The position numbers and the translations under genes are program-made. A stretch of 37,462 bases of DNA. It comes from Bradyrhizobium sp. ORS 375 (GTDB taxonomy: Bacteria > Pseudomonadota > Alphaproteobacteria > Rhizobiales > Xanthobacteraceae). The notes under the pieces are model-generated. The model was not told where the DNA came from. It made no database searches and saw only the letters and a program-made list of their open reading frames with translations. The stretch covers positions 1 to 37,462 of the forward strand of contig NZ_CAFI01000063.1 of NCBI RefSeq assembly GCF_000239775.1, given 5' to 3'. Of the stretch, positions 7,413-15,860 are shown one piece after another. Each line of letters starts with the position of its first letter. The first letter of the stretch is position 1.

Positions 7413-8876
7413 TCACTTCCGGAACGGATCGGGCCGCATCAACAGCTTGCCGGAGATCGAGTTCGGCACCTCGTAGGGCGAGCCGATCGACAGCACGTGG
7501 CTGAGCGCGATCAGCCGGTTCGGCAGCTTGGCCGGCGGCGGCGTCTGGAACGAATAGGACGTCGGGTTGTGGCACAGGAAGCAGTTCAGCACGTTCTTGA
7601 TCGGCGTGTTGTCGGCCTGCTGCACGAACGTCTCGGCGGTGGCGTTGGCGAGGTTCACTGAGCCCACGGCATTGGTCTGGTTGCTGTTCAGATTGTAGGA
7701 GTTCGGCAGCATCCACACCGTGCCGTCGAGGCTGTAGCTCGCGAAGGTCGATTGCGGGCTCTTCAGGTCCGACAGAAACCCCTGCGCCTGGGCCGTGATG
7801 GCGAAGATGTTGCCGACGCCGTTCGGCTGGTTCTCGCCGCCGGTCTGGTTCTCCAGCACGACGTTGGTCACCGGCGTGAGCTTCTGGCTCGCCGGATCGA
7901 GCGTCAGCTGCGGACGGCTGGCGCCGGGCTGCGCCGCGATATTGACCTGCGAGAACGGCGTGCGGCCCTTGTACAGCGTGTAGCTTTTCGGATCGGAGCG
8001 GCTCGCCGAGGGCACGAAGGTGTTGTCCGGCGTCTGCGGCGAGTTGTTCTTCAGCTCGAACGTGCCCCACAGGAACTCCGGATGGTTCTCGGTGTAGCCG
8101 ACCACGTGCAGCCCGATCAGCGCCACCGTCACGGTAACGAACTTGCCGGGCACCGGCTGGATGGTGATCAGGCCGGGCGTGATCTTGTTCTCCAGGACCG
8201 GCACCTGCGCCTGGGTCGTGTAGGCCCCGGCTGGCGGCGCCTGGTTGGGATCGAGCCGCAGCCACGTCGCCTTGAACACGGCATCACCGACCGCGAAGGA
8301 CGAACCGGCCGGCTGGCTTTGATAGCCGCCGGTCACGATCAGGTTCTTGCGGGCGGTGTTGAAATAGGTCTGGTTCATGTGAACCGACGCGTAGACCGGG
8401 TAGCCGTTCTGGGCGACGAGCATGTTGCCATCCGCCTGGACGATCGCGCCCGCGCCCTCGGTGAAGCCCGCGGTGCCGTGAAAGACCTGCGCGCGGGCGG
8501 CCAGCGTCAGCGGCCGCACTTTCGGTGCGCCCGCATTGTCGGCGTTGCTGAGCAACTCGTCCGGCGTCGCCAGCGTCATGAAGCGCGGCACCGTGGCGCC
8601 AGAGCCGGAGTCCTTCACCAGCGCGGTGGCCCAGACGAACGCCTCCCACGACCATTGGTGGAAGTTGCAGTCGGGCGTCGGGATCGTCTTGGTGTCGGAG
8701 GTCGGGAAGGCGGCATCCGGCTTGAGATATTGGCCGAGCCCCTCCGACCAGCCGAACGCCGGACAATTCTTGGCCGGCGGCGGAGGCGCCGCATTGGCCG
8801 GACAGATCATGCCGGCAAGTCCGCTTGCGGCCAGCGTCGTCGCGAACGTCAGCGTGAGCCATTGAATGGTCTTCAT
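7413..8876 (-). CDS. Secreted protein with C-terminal CXXCH motif
   Basis: A 487-residue protein with a Sec signal peptide (MKTIQWLTLTF..., cleavage probably after ANA near residue 28), so it should be periplasmic or outer-surface. Near the C-terminus the segment NCFLCHN is a CXXCH heme-binding motif, suggesting one covalently bound heme c. The rest is unlike ordinary cytochromes: an aromatic-rich part (FHQWSWEAFVWATALVKD) and long segments rich in N, Q, T and P. I do not recognise the family by name. The start at 8876 has GGAG about seven bases upstream, and the frame remains open further 5' without a good start. No cytochrome maturation or oxidase gene is nearby, so its redox role is undetermined. 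Confidence 0.75.
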   Translation of the reverse strand: MKTIQWLTLTFATTLAASGLAGMICPANAAPPPPAKNCPAFGWSEGLGQYLKPDAAFPTSDTKTIPTPDCNFHQWSWEAFVWATALVKDSGSGATVPRFMTLATPDELLSNADNAGAPKVRPLTLAARAQVFHGTAGFTEGAGAIVQADGNMLVAQNGYPVYASVHMNQTYFNTARKNLIVTGGYQSQPAGSSFAVGDAVFKATWLRLDPNQAPPAGAYTTQAQVPVLENKITPGLITIQPVPGKFVTVTVALIGLHVVGYTENHPEFLWGTFELKNNSPQTPDNTFVPSASRSDPKSYTLYKGRTPFSQVNIAAQPGASRPQLTLDPASQKLTPVTNVVLENQTGGENQPNGVGNIFAITAQAQGFLSDLKSPQSTFASYSLDGTVWMLPNSYNLNSNQTNAVGSVNLANATAETFVQQADNTPIKNVLNCFLCHNPTSYSFQTPPPAKLPNRLIALSHVLSIGSPYEVPNSISGKLLMRPDPFRK

Positions 8877-9264
8877 GGCAATCTCCATGTGATGCGCGCT
8901 TGGAAGGGACTGGCGGTGTCGCGTTGACGATCGGGTCCGACGTCTTGCCGCTAAATCCTGCCCAAGCGCAGTCAATGCTGTTAAAAATGAATCATTCAAA
9001 AGTAGTGCGCCGTGAAGATGCACGCGAAGGTGAAATTTACAAGACCGGCATTTCACGCATGCGGAGTTTTTTTCGGAGCACCTCGGCACCTGCACGTAAG
9101 GGGGGGCGGGAGCCAAGGCCAACATCGGTCGTCCGCTGACAGCATCGAATGTGAGCGCGCGCACGGTGGCCGCCGCTGTTTCAGCCCATCCTGCCGGCCG
9201 TTCGCTGGAAGAGTGCGGACAATGACGTCCTCACGCCAGTGGACATCAACCACAGGAGAGTGAC
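8877..9264. other. Divergent intergenic region with inverted repeat
   Basis: This 388-base region separates the CXXCH protein gene (minus) from a small secreted-protein gene (plus) and should hold both promoters. An AT-rich stretch lies near 8975-9002. A perfect 7-base inverted repeat, GTGAAAT (9030-9036) and ATTTCAC (9050-9056), with 13 bases between, looks like a regulator site. A G-run occurs at about 9101-9110. No coding frame here has convincing support. Confidence 0.45.
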
Positions 9265-9561
9265 ATGAAGTCCATCATGGCCGCGGCGCTGGTGCTCGTC
9301 GTCACGTCGGGCGCGTGCCTGGCGGGCACGCCGCTGATCGATGCGCGTCAGAACGTCCAGTCGCACCGCATCTACAACGGCATCGCCTCGGGCCGGCTGA
9401 CCTATCCGGAATCGCAGCAGCTGATCCGCGGCCAGCTCCATGTGCAGAAGCTGGAGAACCGGGCCAAGGCCGACGGCGTGGTGACGCCATTCGAGCGCGC
9501 CCGCATCAATGTCGCGCAATCCGTACAGGGCGCGCGCATCTTCTGGAAGAAGCACAATTAG
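9265..9561 (+). CDS. Small secreted protein
   Basis: A 98-residue protein with a Sec signal peptide (MKSIMAAALVLVVTSGACLAG, cleavage likely after CLA or LAG). The mature part resembles a small exported family common in proteobacteria, with RIYNGIASGRLTYPESQQL, an ENRAKADGVVTPFERARI segment, and a basic C-terminal end. The ADGVVTPFE stretch is loosely EF-hand-like, with D and E placed as in a loop. I know no function for the family. The ATG is preceded by AGGAGAGTGAC, a strong ribosome site. A family A palindrome follows 30 bases after the stop. Confidence 0.8.
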   Translation: MKSIMAAALVLVVTSGACLAGTPLIDARQNVQSHRIYNGIASGRLTYPESQQLIRGQLHVQKLENRAKADGVVTPFERARINVAQSVQGARIFWKKHN

Positions 9562-9591
9562 GCGGATCTCCGTCGCGACGACAACTGCGAA

Positions 9592-9670
9592 GCCCGGATG
9601 AGCGAAAGCGACATCCGGGTCCACGTCAGTAACCCGTGAGACCCCGGATGTCGCTGCGCTCAATCCGGGC
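9592..9670. repeat. Palindromic repeat family A, copy 2
   Basis: Same design as the copy at 1553: GCCCGGATGAGCG...GACATCCGGG on the left and CCCGGATGTCGCTGCGCTC...CCGGGC on the right. It lies between two convergent genes and ends eight bases before the stop of the SDR gene at 9679. It is a possible bidirectional 3'-end structure. Confidence 0.9.
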
Positions 9671-9678
9671 GACAGTAA

Positions 9679-10425
9679 CTAATACGTCGCGCGGCCGCCT
9701 GAGATGTCGAAGACGGCACCGGTCGAGAACGAGCACTCCTCGGAGGCGAGCCACGATACCAGCGACGCGAGCTCCTCGACGAGGACGAAGCGGCCCTTCG
9801 GGATCTTCGACAGCATGAAGTTGATGTGCGCTTCGGTCATCTGGTCGAAGATCGCGGTCTTCGCCGCCGCCGGCGTCACCGCGTTGACGGTGATGTTGTG
9901 CTGCGCCAGCTCCTTGCCCAGCGACTTGGTCAGCGCGATCAGGCCGGCCTTCGAAGCCGAGTAATGCGCGGCGTTGGGGTTGCCTTCCTTGCCGGCAATC
10001 GAGGCGATGTTGACGATGCGGCCATAGGCCTGCTTCAGCATGACCGGCACGATCGCCTTGGCGCAGATGAAAGGGCCGTCGAGATTGATGCGCAGCACCT
10101 TGCGCCATTCCTCGAGATCGGTCTCCCACACCGTCTTGTTGATGCCGGCGATCCCTGCATTGTTGACGAGGATGTCGATGGTGCCGAAGGCCGCGAGTGT
10201 CGCATCGCGAGCGCCTTCGACGGCGGTGGTATCGGTGACGTCGACCTTGAGCGCCAGCACCTCGGGACCGATCTCCCTGGCCGTCCTCTCGGCGAGCGCG
10301 ATGTCGTGATCCCAGATCGCGACCTTGGCGCCCGACGCCCTGAAGCGCTCGGCGATCGCGCGTCCGAACCCTTGCGCGCCGCCGGTGACGACGGCGCAAC
10401 GGTGGGTGAGGTCCATGTGGTTCAT
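9679..10425 (-). CDS. SDR family oxidoreductase (FabG-like)
   Basis: Classical short-chain dehydrogenase of 248 residues using NAD(P). The cofactor motif TGGAQGFG is at residues 14-21, NNAG at 88-91, and the catalytic S142, Y155 and K159 are in place (YSASK). A D at the end of the second strand (AIWDHD) favours NAD. Annotation by similarity would say 3-oxoacyl-ACP reductase, but a sugar locus and a second SDR beside it make a sugar or sugar-acid dehydrogenase more likely. The ATG at 10425 has GGAG seven bases upstream. A family C palindrome separates it from the upstream SDR gene. It is probably the last gene of a minus-strand operon led by the dehydratase. Confidence 0.88.
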   Translation of the reverse strand: MNHMDLTHRCAVVTGGAQGFGRAIAERFRASGAKVAIWDHDIALAERTAREIGPEVLALKVDVTDTTAVEGARDATLAAFGTIDILVNNAGIAGINKTVWETDLEEWRKVLRINLDGPFICAKAIVPVMLKQAYGRIVNIASIAGKEGNPNAAHYSASKAGLIALTKSLGKELAQHNITVNAVTPAAAKTAIFDQMTEAHINFMLSKIPKGRFVLVEELASLVSWLASEECSFSTGAVFDISGGRATY

Positions 10426-10449
10426 GGTGTTTCTCCGGTGGCTGTTGCC

Positions 10450-10529
10450 GTCATTCCGGGATGGTCCGAAGGACTAGACCCGGAATCTCGAGATTCCGGG
10501 TTCGATGCTTCGCATCGCCCCGGAATGAC
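10450..10529. repeat. Palindromic repeat family C, copy 1
   Basis: Inverted repeat from GTCATTCCGGG (10450) to CCCGGAATGAC (10529), with an inner palindrome GGAATCTCGAGATTCC. Related elements are at 24481-24611 and 28134-28244. It fills the space between the two SDR genes. Confidence 0.9.
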
Positions 10530-10536
10530 GCAAGTT

Positions 10537-11271
10537 CTACAGCGTCCAGCCGCCGTCGATGGTATGCGCCACGCCGGTCGTGAACGCGCTCTCGTCGCTG
10601 GCGAGATACACGGCGAGATGCGCGATCTCCTCCGCCGTGCCGAGCCGTCCCATCGGCTGACGCGAGATGAACATCTCGAGCCCGTTCGGACCGGCCGAGG
10701 CGGCGCGTCCCAGCATCGATGGCGTTTCGATCGTGCCGGGGCAGATGCAATTGCAGCGGATCTTCCTGCCGACGAAATCGGCTGCGACCGAGCGGGTCAA
10801 CGCCGCGACGGCGGCCTTGGTCGCGCCATAGACGTAGCGGTTCGGCGCCGCCTTGAACACGCCGGCGGCGGACGCGATGTTGACGATCGCGCCGCCGTTC
10901 TCGGCCAGCATCTTCGGCAGGAAGGCGCGGATCGTGCGGTGCATCGACTTGACGTTGAGGTCGAAGGAGAAATCGAAATCGTCGTCCGAGCAATCGAGGA
11001 TGGTGCCGTTGTGCACGAAGCCGGCGGCATTGAGCAGGATCTCGACCTTGCCGACCCGCTCGGCCATCGCGTTGACGGCCGCCGTATTGCGCACGTCGAG
11101 CGTCGCGACCTCGGCGATGCCCTCGGCCTTCAGCGTCGCGAGACCCTTCTCGTCGATATCGGTGGCGAACACGGTCGCGCCTTGCCGGGCAAAGGCGATG
11201 GCGCAGGCGCGGCCGATGCCGGCTGCGGCGGCGGTGACAAAGGCGCGCTTGCCCTTGAGGCGGTCGGACAT
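10537..11271 (-). CDS. SDR dehydrogenase, 2-keto-3-deoxy-L-fuconate dehydrogenase-like
   Basis: A 244-residue NAD-type SDR of the DHRS6/BDH2 subgroup. The glycine motif is the variant TAAAAGIG at residues 13-20. D38 (ATDID) favours NAD, the usual NNAG is NAAG (81-84), and the catalytic pair is Y148/K152. The C-terminal half (IETPSM, FISRQPMGRLGTAEEIAHLA, GVAHTIDGGW) is typical of proteins annotated 2-keto-3-deoxy-L-fuconate dehydrogenase, which oxidise C4 of 2-keto-3-deoxy sugar acids. The neighbouring dehydratase would make exactly such a product, so a role on 2-keto-3-deoxy-pentonate or -fuconate is plausible. The start at 11271 is the ATG nearest the upstream repeat, with GGGAGACCCC before it. 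Confidence 0.85.
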   Translation of the reverse strand: MSDRLKGKRAFVTAAAAGIGRACAIAFARQGATVFATDIDEKGLATLKAEGIAEVATLDVRNTAAVNAMAERVGKVEILLNAAGFVHNGTILDCSDDDFDFSFDLNVKSMHRTIRAFLPKMLAENGGAIVNIASAAGVFKAAPNRYVYGATKAAVAALTRSVAADFVGRKIRCNCICPGTIETPSMLGRAASAGPNGLEMFISRQPMGRLGTAEEIAHLAVYLASDESAFTTGVAHTIDGGWTL

Positions 11272-11302
11272 GGGGTCTCCCTGTAGTACAGTTTACTTTT
11301 TC

Positions 11303-11382
11303 GTCATCGCGAGCGCAGCGAAGCGATCCAGGGCTGCGTGTGCGGCTCTGGATTGCTTCGTCGCTTCGCTCCTCGCAATGAC
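11303..11382. repeat. Palindromic repeat family B, copy 2
   Basis: GTCATCGCGAGCGCAGCG on the left and TCGCTCCTCGCAATGAC on the right, with the inner arms GATCCAGGGC and GCTCTGGATTGC. It separates the dehydratase and SDR genes inside the presumed minus-strand operon. Confidence 0.88.
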
Positions 11383-11406
11383 GGTGGCTGGCTTTGTGCC
11401 GTGTGT

Positions 11407-13230
11407 CTAGTGATTATGCCTGGCCACGCCGACAGTGCCAGCGATGTTCTGGTATCGCGTCGCCAGCTCCATGCAGGCGCCGGTGGACTGCTGGCCGACG
11501 GTGTTGCGGTAGAGCTCCTGCCACGGCGTCTGGTTGGCTGGATGTGGGAAGCCGCCCTTGGCTTTCAGCTCCGCATGGCGCTTGGCCACCTCCTCGTCGG
11601 AGATCAGGATGTTGGCCGAGCCCTTGTTGAGGTCGATGCGCACCTTGTCGCCGGTCTTCAGGATGGCGAGGCCGCCGTCAGCCGCAGCCTCTGGCGAAGC
11701 GTTCAGGATCGACGGCGACCCCGAGGTGCCGGACTGGCGGCCGTCGCCGATGCAGGGCAGGGACAGGATGCCGCGTTTGATCAGCGCTGCCGGCGGCTGC
11801 ATGTTCACGACCTCGGCGCCGCCGGGATAGCCGATCGGGCCGGCGCCGCGGATGAACAGCACGCAGTGCTCGTCGATGGCGAGCGACTCGTCGTCGATGC
11901 GGTCGTGATAATCCTCCGGGCCCTCGAACACGATGGCGCGGCCCTCGAATGCGTTGGGGTCCTTCGGATTGCTCAGATAGCGGTCGCGGAATTCCTTGGA
12001 GATCACGCTGGTCTTCATGATCGCCGAATCGAACAGATTGCCGCGCAGCACCAGGAAGCCGGCATCCTTCACCAGCGGCTTGTCGTAGGACCAGATCACG
12101 TCATTGTCGGGCTTCGGCGCGGCGCGGCAATTGTCGCCCATGCTGCGGCCGTTGACGGTGATGACGTCCTCGTGGATGCGCTTGTGCCGCATCAACTCGC
12201 CGATCACAGCCGGCACGCCGCCGGCGCGGTGGAATTCCTCGCCGAGATAGAAGCCGGCCGGCTGCATGTTGACCAGCAGCGGCACGTCGTGGCCGACGGT
12301 CTGCCAGTCGTCGATATCGAGCTCGACGCCGACATGGCGCGCCAGCGCGTTGATGTGGATCGGCGCGTTGGTCGAGCCGCCGATCGCGGAGTTGGCGACG
12401 ATGCAGTTCTCGAACGCCTTGCGGGTGAGAATGTCTGACGGCTTGAGATCCTCCCACACCATGTCGACGATGCGCTTGCCGGTCTCGTAGGCGATCTGGC
12501 CGCGCTCGCGATAGGGCGCGGGGATGGCCGCGCAGCCGGGCAGGGACATGCCGAGCGCCTCGGCCAGTGCGTTCATGGTCGAGGCCGTGCCCATGGTGTT
12601 GCAATGCCCGACCGACGGCGCCGAGGACGCCACGATCTGCATGAATTCCTCGTAGTCGATCTCGCCGGCCGCAAGCCGCTCGCGCGACTTCCACACCACG
12701 GTGCCGGAGCCGGTGCGCTGGCCTTCGTGCCAGCCGTTCAGCATCGGTCCGCCCGACAGCACGATCGCGGGGATGTTCACGGTGGCCGCCGCCATCAGGC
12801 AGGCCGGCGTCGTCTTGTCGCAGCCGGTGGTCAGCACCACGCCGTCGAGCGGATAGCCGAACAGGATTTCCACAAGGCCGAGATAAGCGAGGTTGCGGTC
12901 CAATGCGGCAGTCGGCCGCTTTCCGGTCTCCTGGATCGGGTGGGTCGGAAACTCCATCGCGATGCCGCCGGCCTCGCGGATGCCTTCCCGGACGCGATGC
13001 GCGAGCTCCAGGTGATGCCGGTTGCAGGGCGACAGGTCGTTGCCCGTCTGCGCGATGCCGATGATCGGTTTGCCGGATTGCAACTCGGCGCGGGTGAGGC
13101 CGAAGTTCAGGTAGCGCTCGAGATAGAGCGCGGTCATGCCCGGATTATGCGGATCGTTGAACCAGGCCTGCGAGCGCAGCTTGCGGCTCTTGTCTGCGCC
13201 GTTGCCGGCATGTCCGTTCGATTTTGTCAT
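11407..13230 (-). CDS. IlvD/Edd dehydratase, xylonate/arabinonate type
   Basis: Cytoplasmic iron-sulfur dehydratase of 607 residues that would convert a sugar acid to its 2-keto-3-deoxy form. Three cluster cysteines are in the family positions: C69 (LSPCNRHH), C137 ([11 protein letters not shown]) and C210 ([11 protein letters not shown]). This is the three-cysteine [2Fe-2S] pattern of sugar-acid dehydratases. From the N-terminal LRSQAWF and [11 protein letters not shown] to the C-terminal RHNH it closely resembles Caulobacter D-xylonate dehydratase as I remember it. L-arabinonate dehydratases are the closest alternative. The start at 13230 has GGGAGGAACGA directly upstream, and the frame stays open to 13302 without a better start. 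A LacI-type operator at 13376-13389 lies about 150 bases upstream. Confidence 0.9.
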   Translation of the reverse strand: MTKSNGHAGNGADKSRKLRSQAWFNDPHNPGMTALYLERYLNFGLTRAELQSGKPIIGIAQTGNDLSPCNRHHLELAHRVREGIREAGGIAMEFPTHPIQETGKRPTAALDRNLAYLGLVEILFGYPLDGVVLTTGCDKTTPACLMAAATVNIPAIVLSGGPMLNGWHEGQRTGSGTVVWKSRERLAAGEIDYEEFMQIVASSAPSVGHCNTMGTASTMNALAEALGMSLPGCAAIPAPYRERGQIAYETGKRIVDMVWEDLKPSDILTRKAFENCIVANSAIGGSTNAPIHINALARHVGVELDIDDWQTVGHDVPLLVNMQPAGFYLGEEFHRAGGVPAVIGELMRHKRIHEDVITVNGRSMGDNCRAAPKPDNDVIWSYDKPLVKDAGFLVLRGNLFDSAIMKTSVISKEFRDRYLSNPKDPNAFEGRAIVFEGPEDYHDRIDDESLAIDEHCVLFIRGAGPIGYPGGAEVVNMQPPAALIKRGILSLPCIGDGRQSGTSGSPSILNASPEAAADGGLAILKTGDKVRIDLNKGSANILISDEEVAKRHAELKAKGGFPHPANQTPWQELYRNTVGQQSTGACMELATRYQNIAGTVGVARHNH

Positions 13231-13375
13231 TCGTTCCTCCCGCAGTGCAAACGTGGCGAGCCGGTCTCTCAGGGGCGCCTGCAACAAGGCGCTGCAGTGC
13301 AATGGCTTGGTGTCGAGATCGCCTACGTCTTTCGTTCAAGTCGCCGTCTTCAGCGTGGTTCTAAATCAGCCATTT

Positions 13376-13389
13376 TGGTTGCGCTACCA
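13376..13389. promoter_or_regulatory. LacI-type operator upstream of the dehydratase gene
   Basis: TGGTTGCGCTACCA is a 14-base palindrome with one mismatched pair and the central GCGC typical of LacI-family sites. It closely resembles the Caulobacter XylR operator (TGTTAGCGCTACCA as I recall it). It overlaps the stop codon of the LacI-type gene itself (13384-13386) and lies upstream of the dehydratase start, so it would control the minus-strand catabolic genes. Confidence 0.65.
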
Positions 13390-14463
13390 TTTTGTTCCTG
13401 AGGCGCGGTCAGCCTGTACCGGCCCGGTCAGGGCGGCGCGCTGCAGCGTCGAGCTTTGCCGCTCGATCACCTCGAAGCCGAGATCGACGACGCGCCCGGT
13501 CACAGGCCGCCCTTCGACATCGTCCATGATCATCGTCGCGGCGCGCAAGCCCATCTCGTAGCGGTTGGTGCGGACGCTGGTCAGCGTCGGAACCGCCGCC
13601 GCCATGAACTCCATGTCGTTGAAGCCGACGATGGCGATCTGCTCGGGTACGGCGATGTGGCGGCGCTGGCATTCGAACAGCACGCCGAGCGCGAGGTCGT
13701 CGTTGGCGCAGAACACGGCGTCGATATCCGGCGCCCTCAGCATCAGATCCGAGAACAGGTTGCCGCCCATGGTCGTCGAGGTCGGCACCGCCGTCGTGAC
13801 GATCAGTCGCGGGTCGAACAGTCCGGCGTTCTTCATCGCGTTCTGATAGCCCTGCAGGCGCCGCTGCACCCTCGGGTCCATGCGGGCGCCCAGAAAGCCG
13901 ATACGTCGGCAGCCCTGGGCGAGCAGGTGGGAAATGGCCGCATAACAGGCGTCGACATGCGAAAAGCCGATCATCATGTCGATCGGCTCGGGGCCGAGCT
14001 CCATGATCTGCACGACCGGGCAGTCAGCCGCCTGCACGAGGGCGCGGCCTTCGGCGGTCTGGTCGACGCCGGTGACGATCAGCCCGGCCGGCTTCTGCAT
14101 CAGGAACAGCCGCAGCAGGCGCTCCTCCTGCAGCACGCTGTAGCGCGTGTTCGCAAGTTGGATGCTGTAGCGGCTGCCTTCGAACGCGTCATAGATGCCG
14201 CGCAGCACGTCTGAGAACACGTTGTTGGTGAGGGACGGTATCAGTACGCCGATCACCTCGGTGCGCTGCGAGGCGAGCGCGCGCGCGGCGAGGTTGGGGA
14301 CGTAGCCGAGATCCTTGGCGGCGCTCTCAATGCGCAGCCGGCGGCCGGCCGAGACGGTGTCGGGATTACGGAAGAAGCGTGACACGGTGATCGGGCTGAC
14401 GCCCGCCAGTGCCGCAACCTCGGTCAGCCGGACTTTGCCCGGCTTGATATGTTTCCGTCCCAT
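13384..14463 (-). CDS. LacI family transcriptional regulator
   Basis: A 359-residue repressor-type regulator. The N-terminal helix-turn-helix is clear (VRLTEVAALAGVSPITVSRF, about residues 11-30), followed by the hinge LGYVPNLAARALAS and a periplasmic-binding-like effector domain (TEVIGVLIPSLTNNVF..., IDAVFCANDDLALGVL..., IAIVGFNDMEF). It resembles GntR/xylose-type members. It lies between the dehydratase gene and the divergent sugar ABC operon, and both carry LacI-type palindromes, so it is the likely local regulator with a sugar or sugar acid as effector. The start at 14463 is the first ATG of the frame. Its ribosome site is weak. Confidence 0.92.
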   Translation of the reverse strand: MGRKHIKPGKVRLTEVAALAGVSPITVSRFFRNPDTVSAGRRLRIESAAKDLGYVPNLAARALASQRTEVIGVLIPSLTNNVFSDVLRGIYDAFEGSRYSIQLANTRYSVLQEERLLRLFLMQKPAGLIVTGVDQTAEGRALVQAADCPVVQIMELGPEPIDMMIGFSHVDACYAAISHLLAQGCRRIGFLGARMDPRVQRRLQGYQNAMKNAGLFDPRLIVTTAVPTSTTMGGNLFSDLMLRAPDIDAVFCANDDLALGVLFECQRRHIAVPEQIAIVGFNDMEFMAAAVPTLTSVRTNRYEMGLRAATMIMDDVEGRPVTGRVVDLGFEVIERQSSTLQRAALTGPVQADRASGTKW

Positions 14464-14503
14464 CCGTCGCTCATAGCATAGGCGGTCTGGTACACAAGCG
14501 ATA

Positions 14504-14518
14504 TTGACAGCGCTATCA
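14504..14518. promoter_or_regulatory. LacI-type operator over the -35 of the sugar ABC operon
   Basis: TGACAGCGCTATCA (14505-14518) is a 14-base palindrome with one mismatched pair and a central GCGC. The overlapping TTGACA at 14504-14509 is a perfect -35 hexamer for the plus strand, so repressor binding would block polymerase. The -10 is not clear (GCTAAG near 14526). It also lies 41 bases upstream of the repressor start, which would allow autoregulation. Confidence 0.65.
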
Positions 14519-14710
14519 CACGGTTGCTAAGCGAAGCATTGCGAAAGAGAACTAAACTGCCGACAATGCGTGCTGAGCCTGCGCCCGTCAGCGCAGTCAG
14601 AACGATCAGAAGACTACACAACGATAAGCGGCCCGAGCAAACGGCCGCGAACAACGGTCAGAATGCCGCCGATCTGCAGCCAATGCAGTCGGTCTTTGAG
14701 GAGGAAATTG

Positions 14711-15772
<1,062 letters not shown>

Positions 15773-15860
15773 TCCGGCCACGCGGCGCGGAACTAACAAC
15801 TCAATAACAAGCACAGACAACAAACAAAACAAGCCAATACTCAACGGGAGAAAACTTCAG

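Noticed and set aside
14570-14710. Extension of the sugar ATPase gene to ATG 14570
   Set aside because: The extra 47 residues do not fit the ATPase fold and overlap the regulatory region. ATG 14711 has a near-perfect GAGGAGGAA ribosome site.
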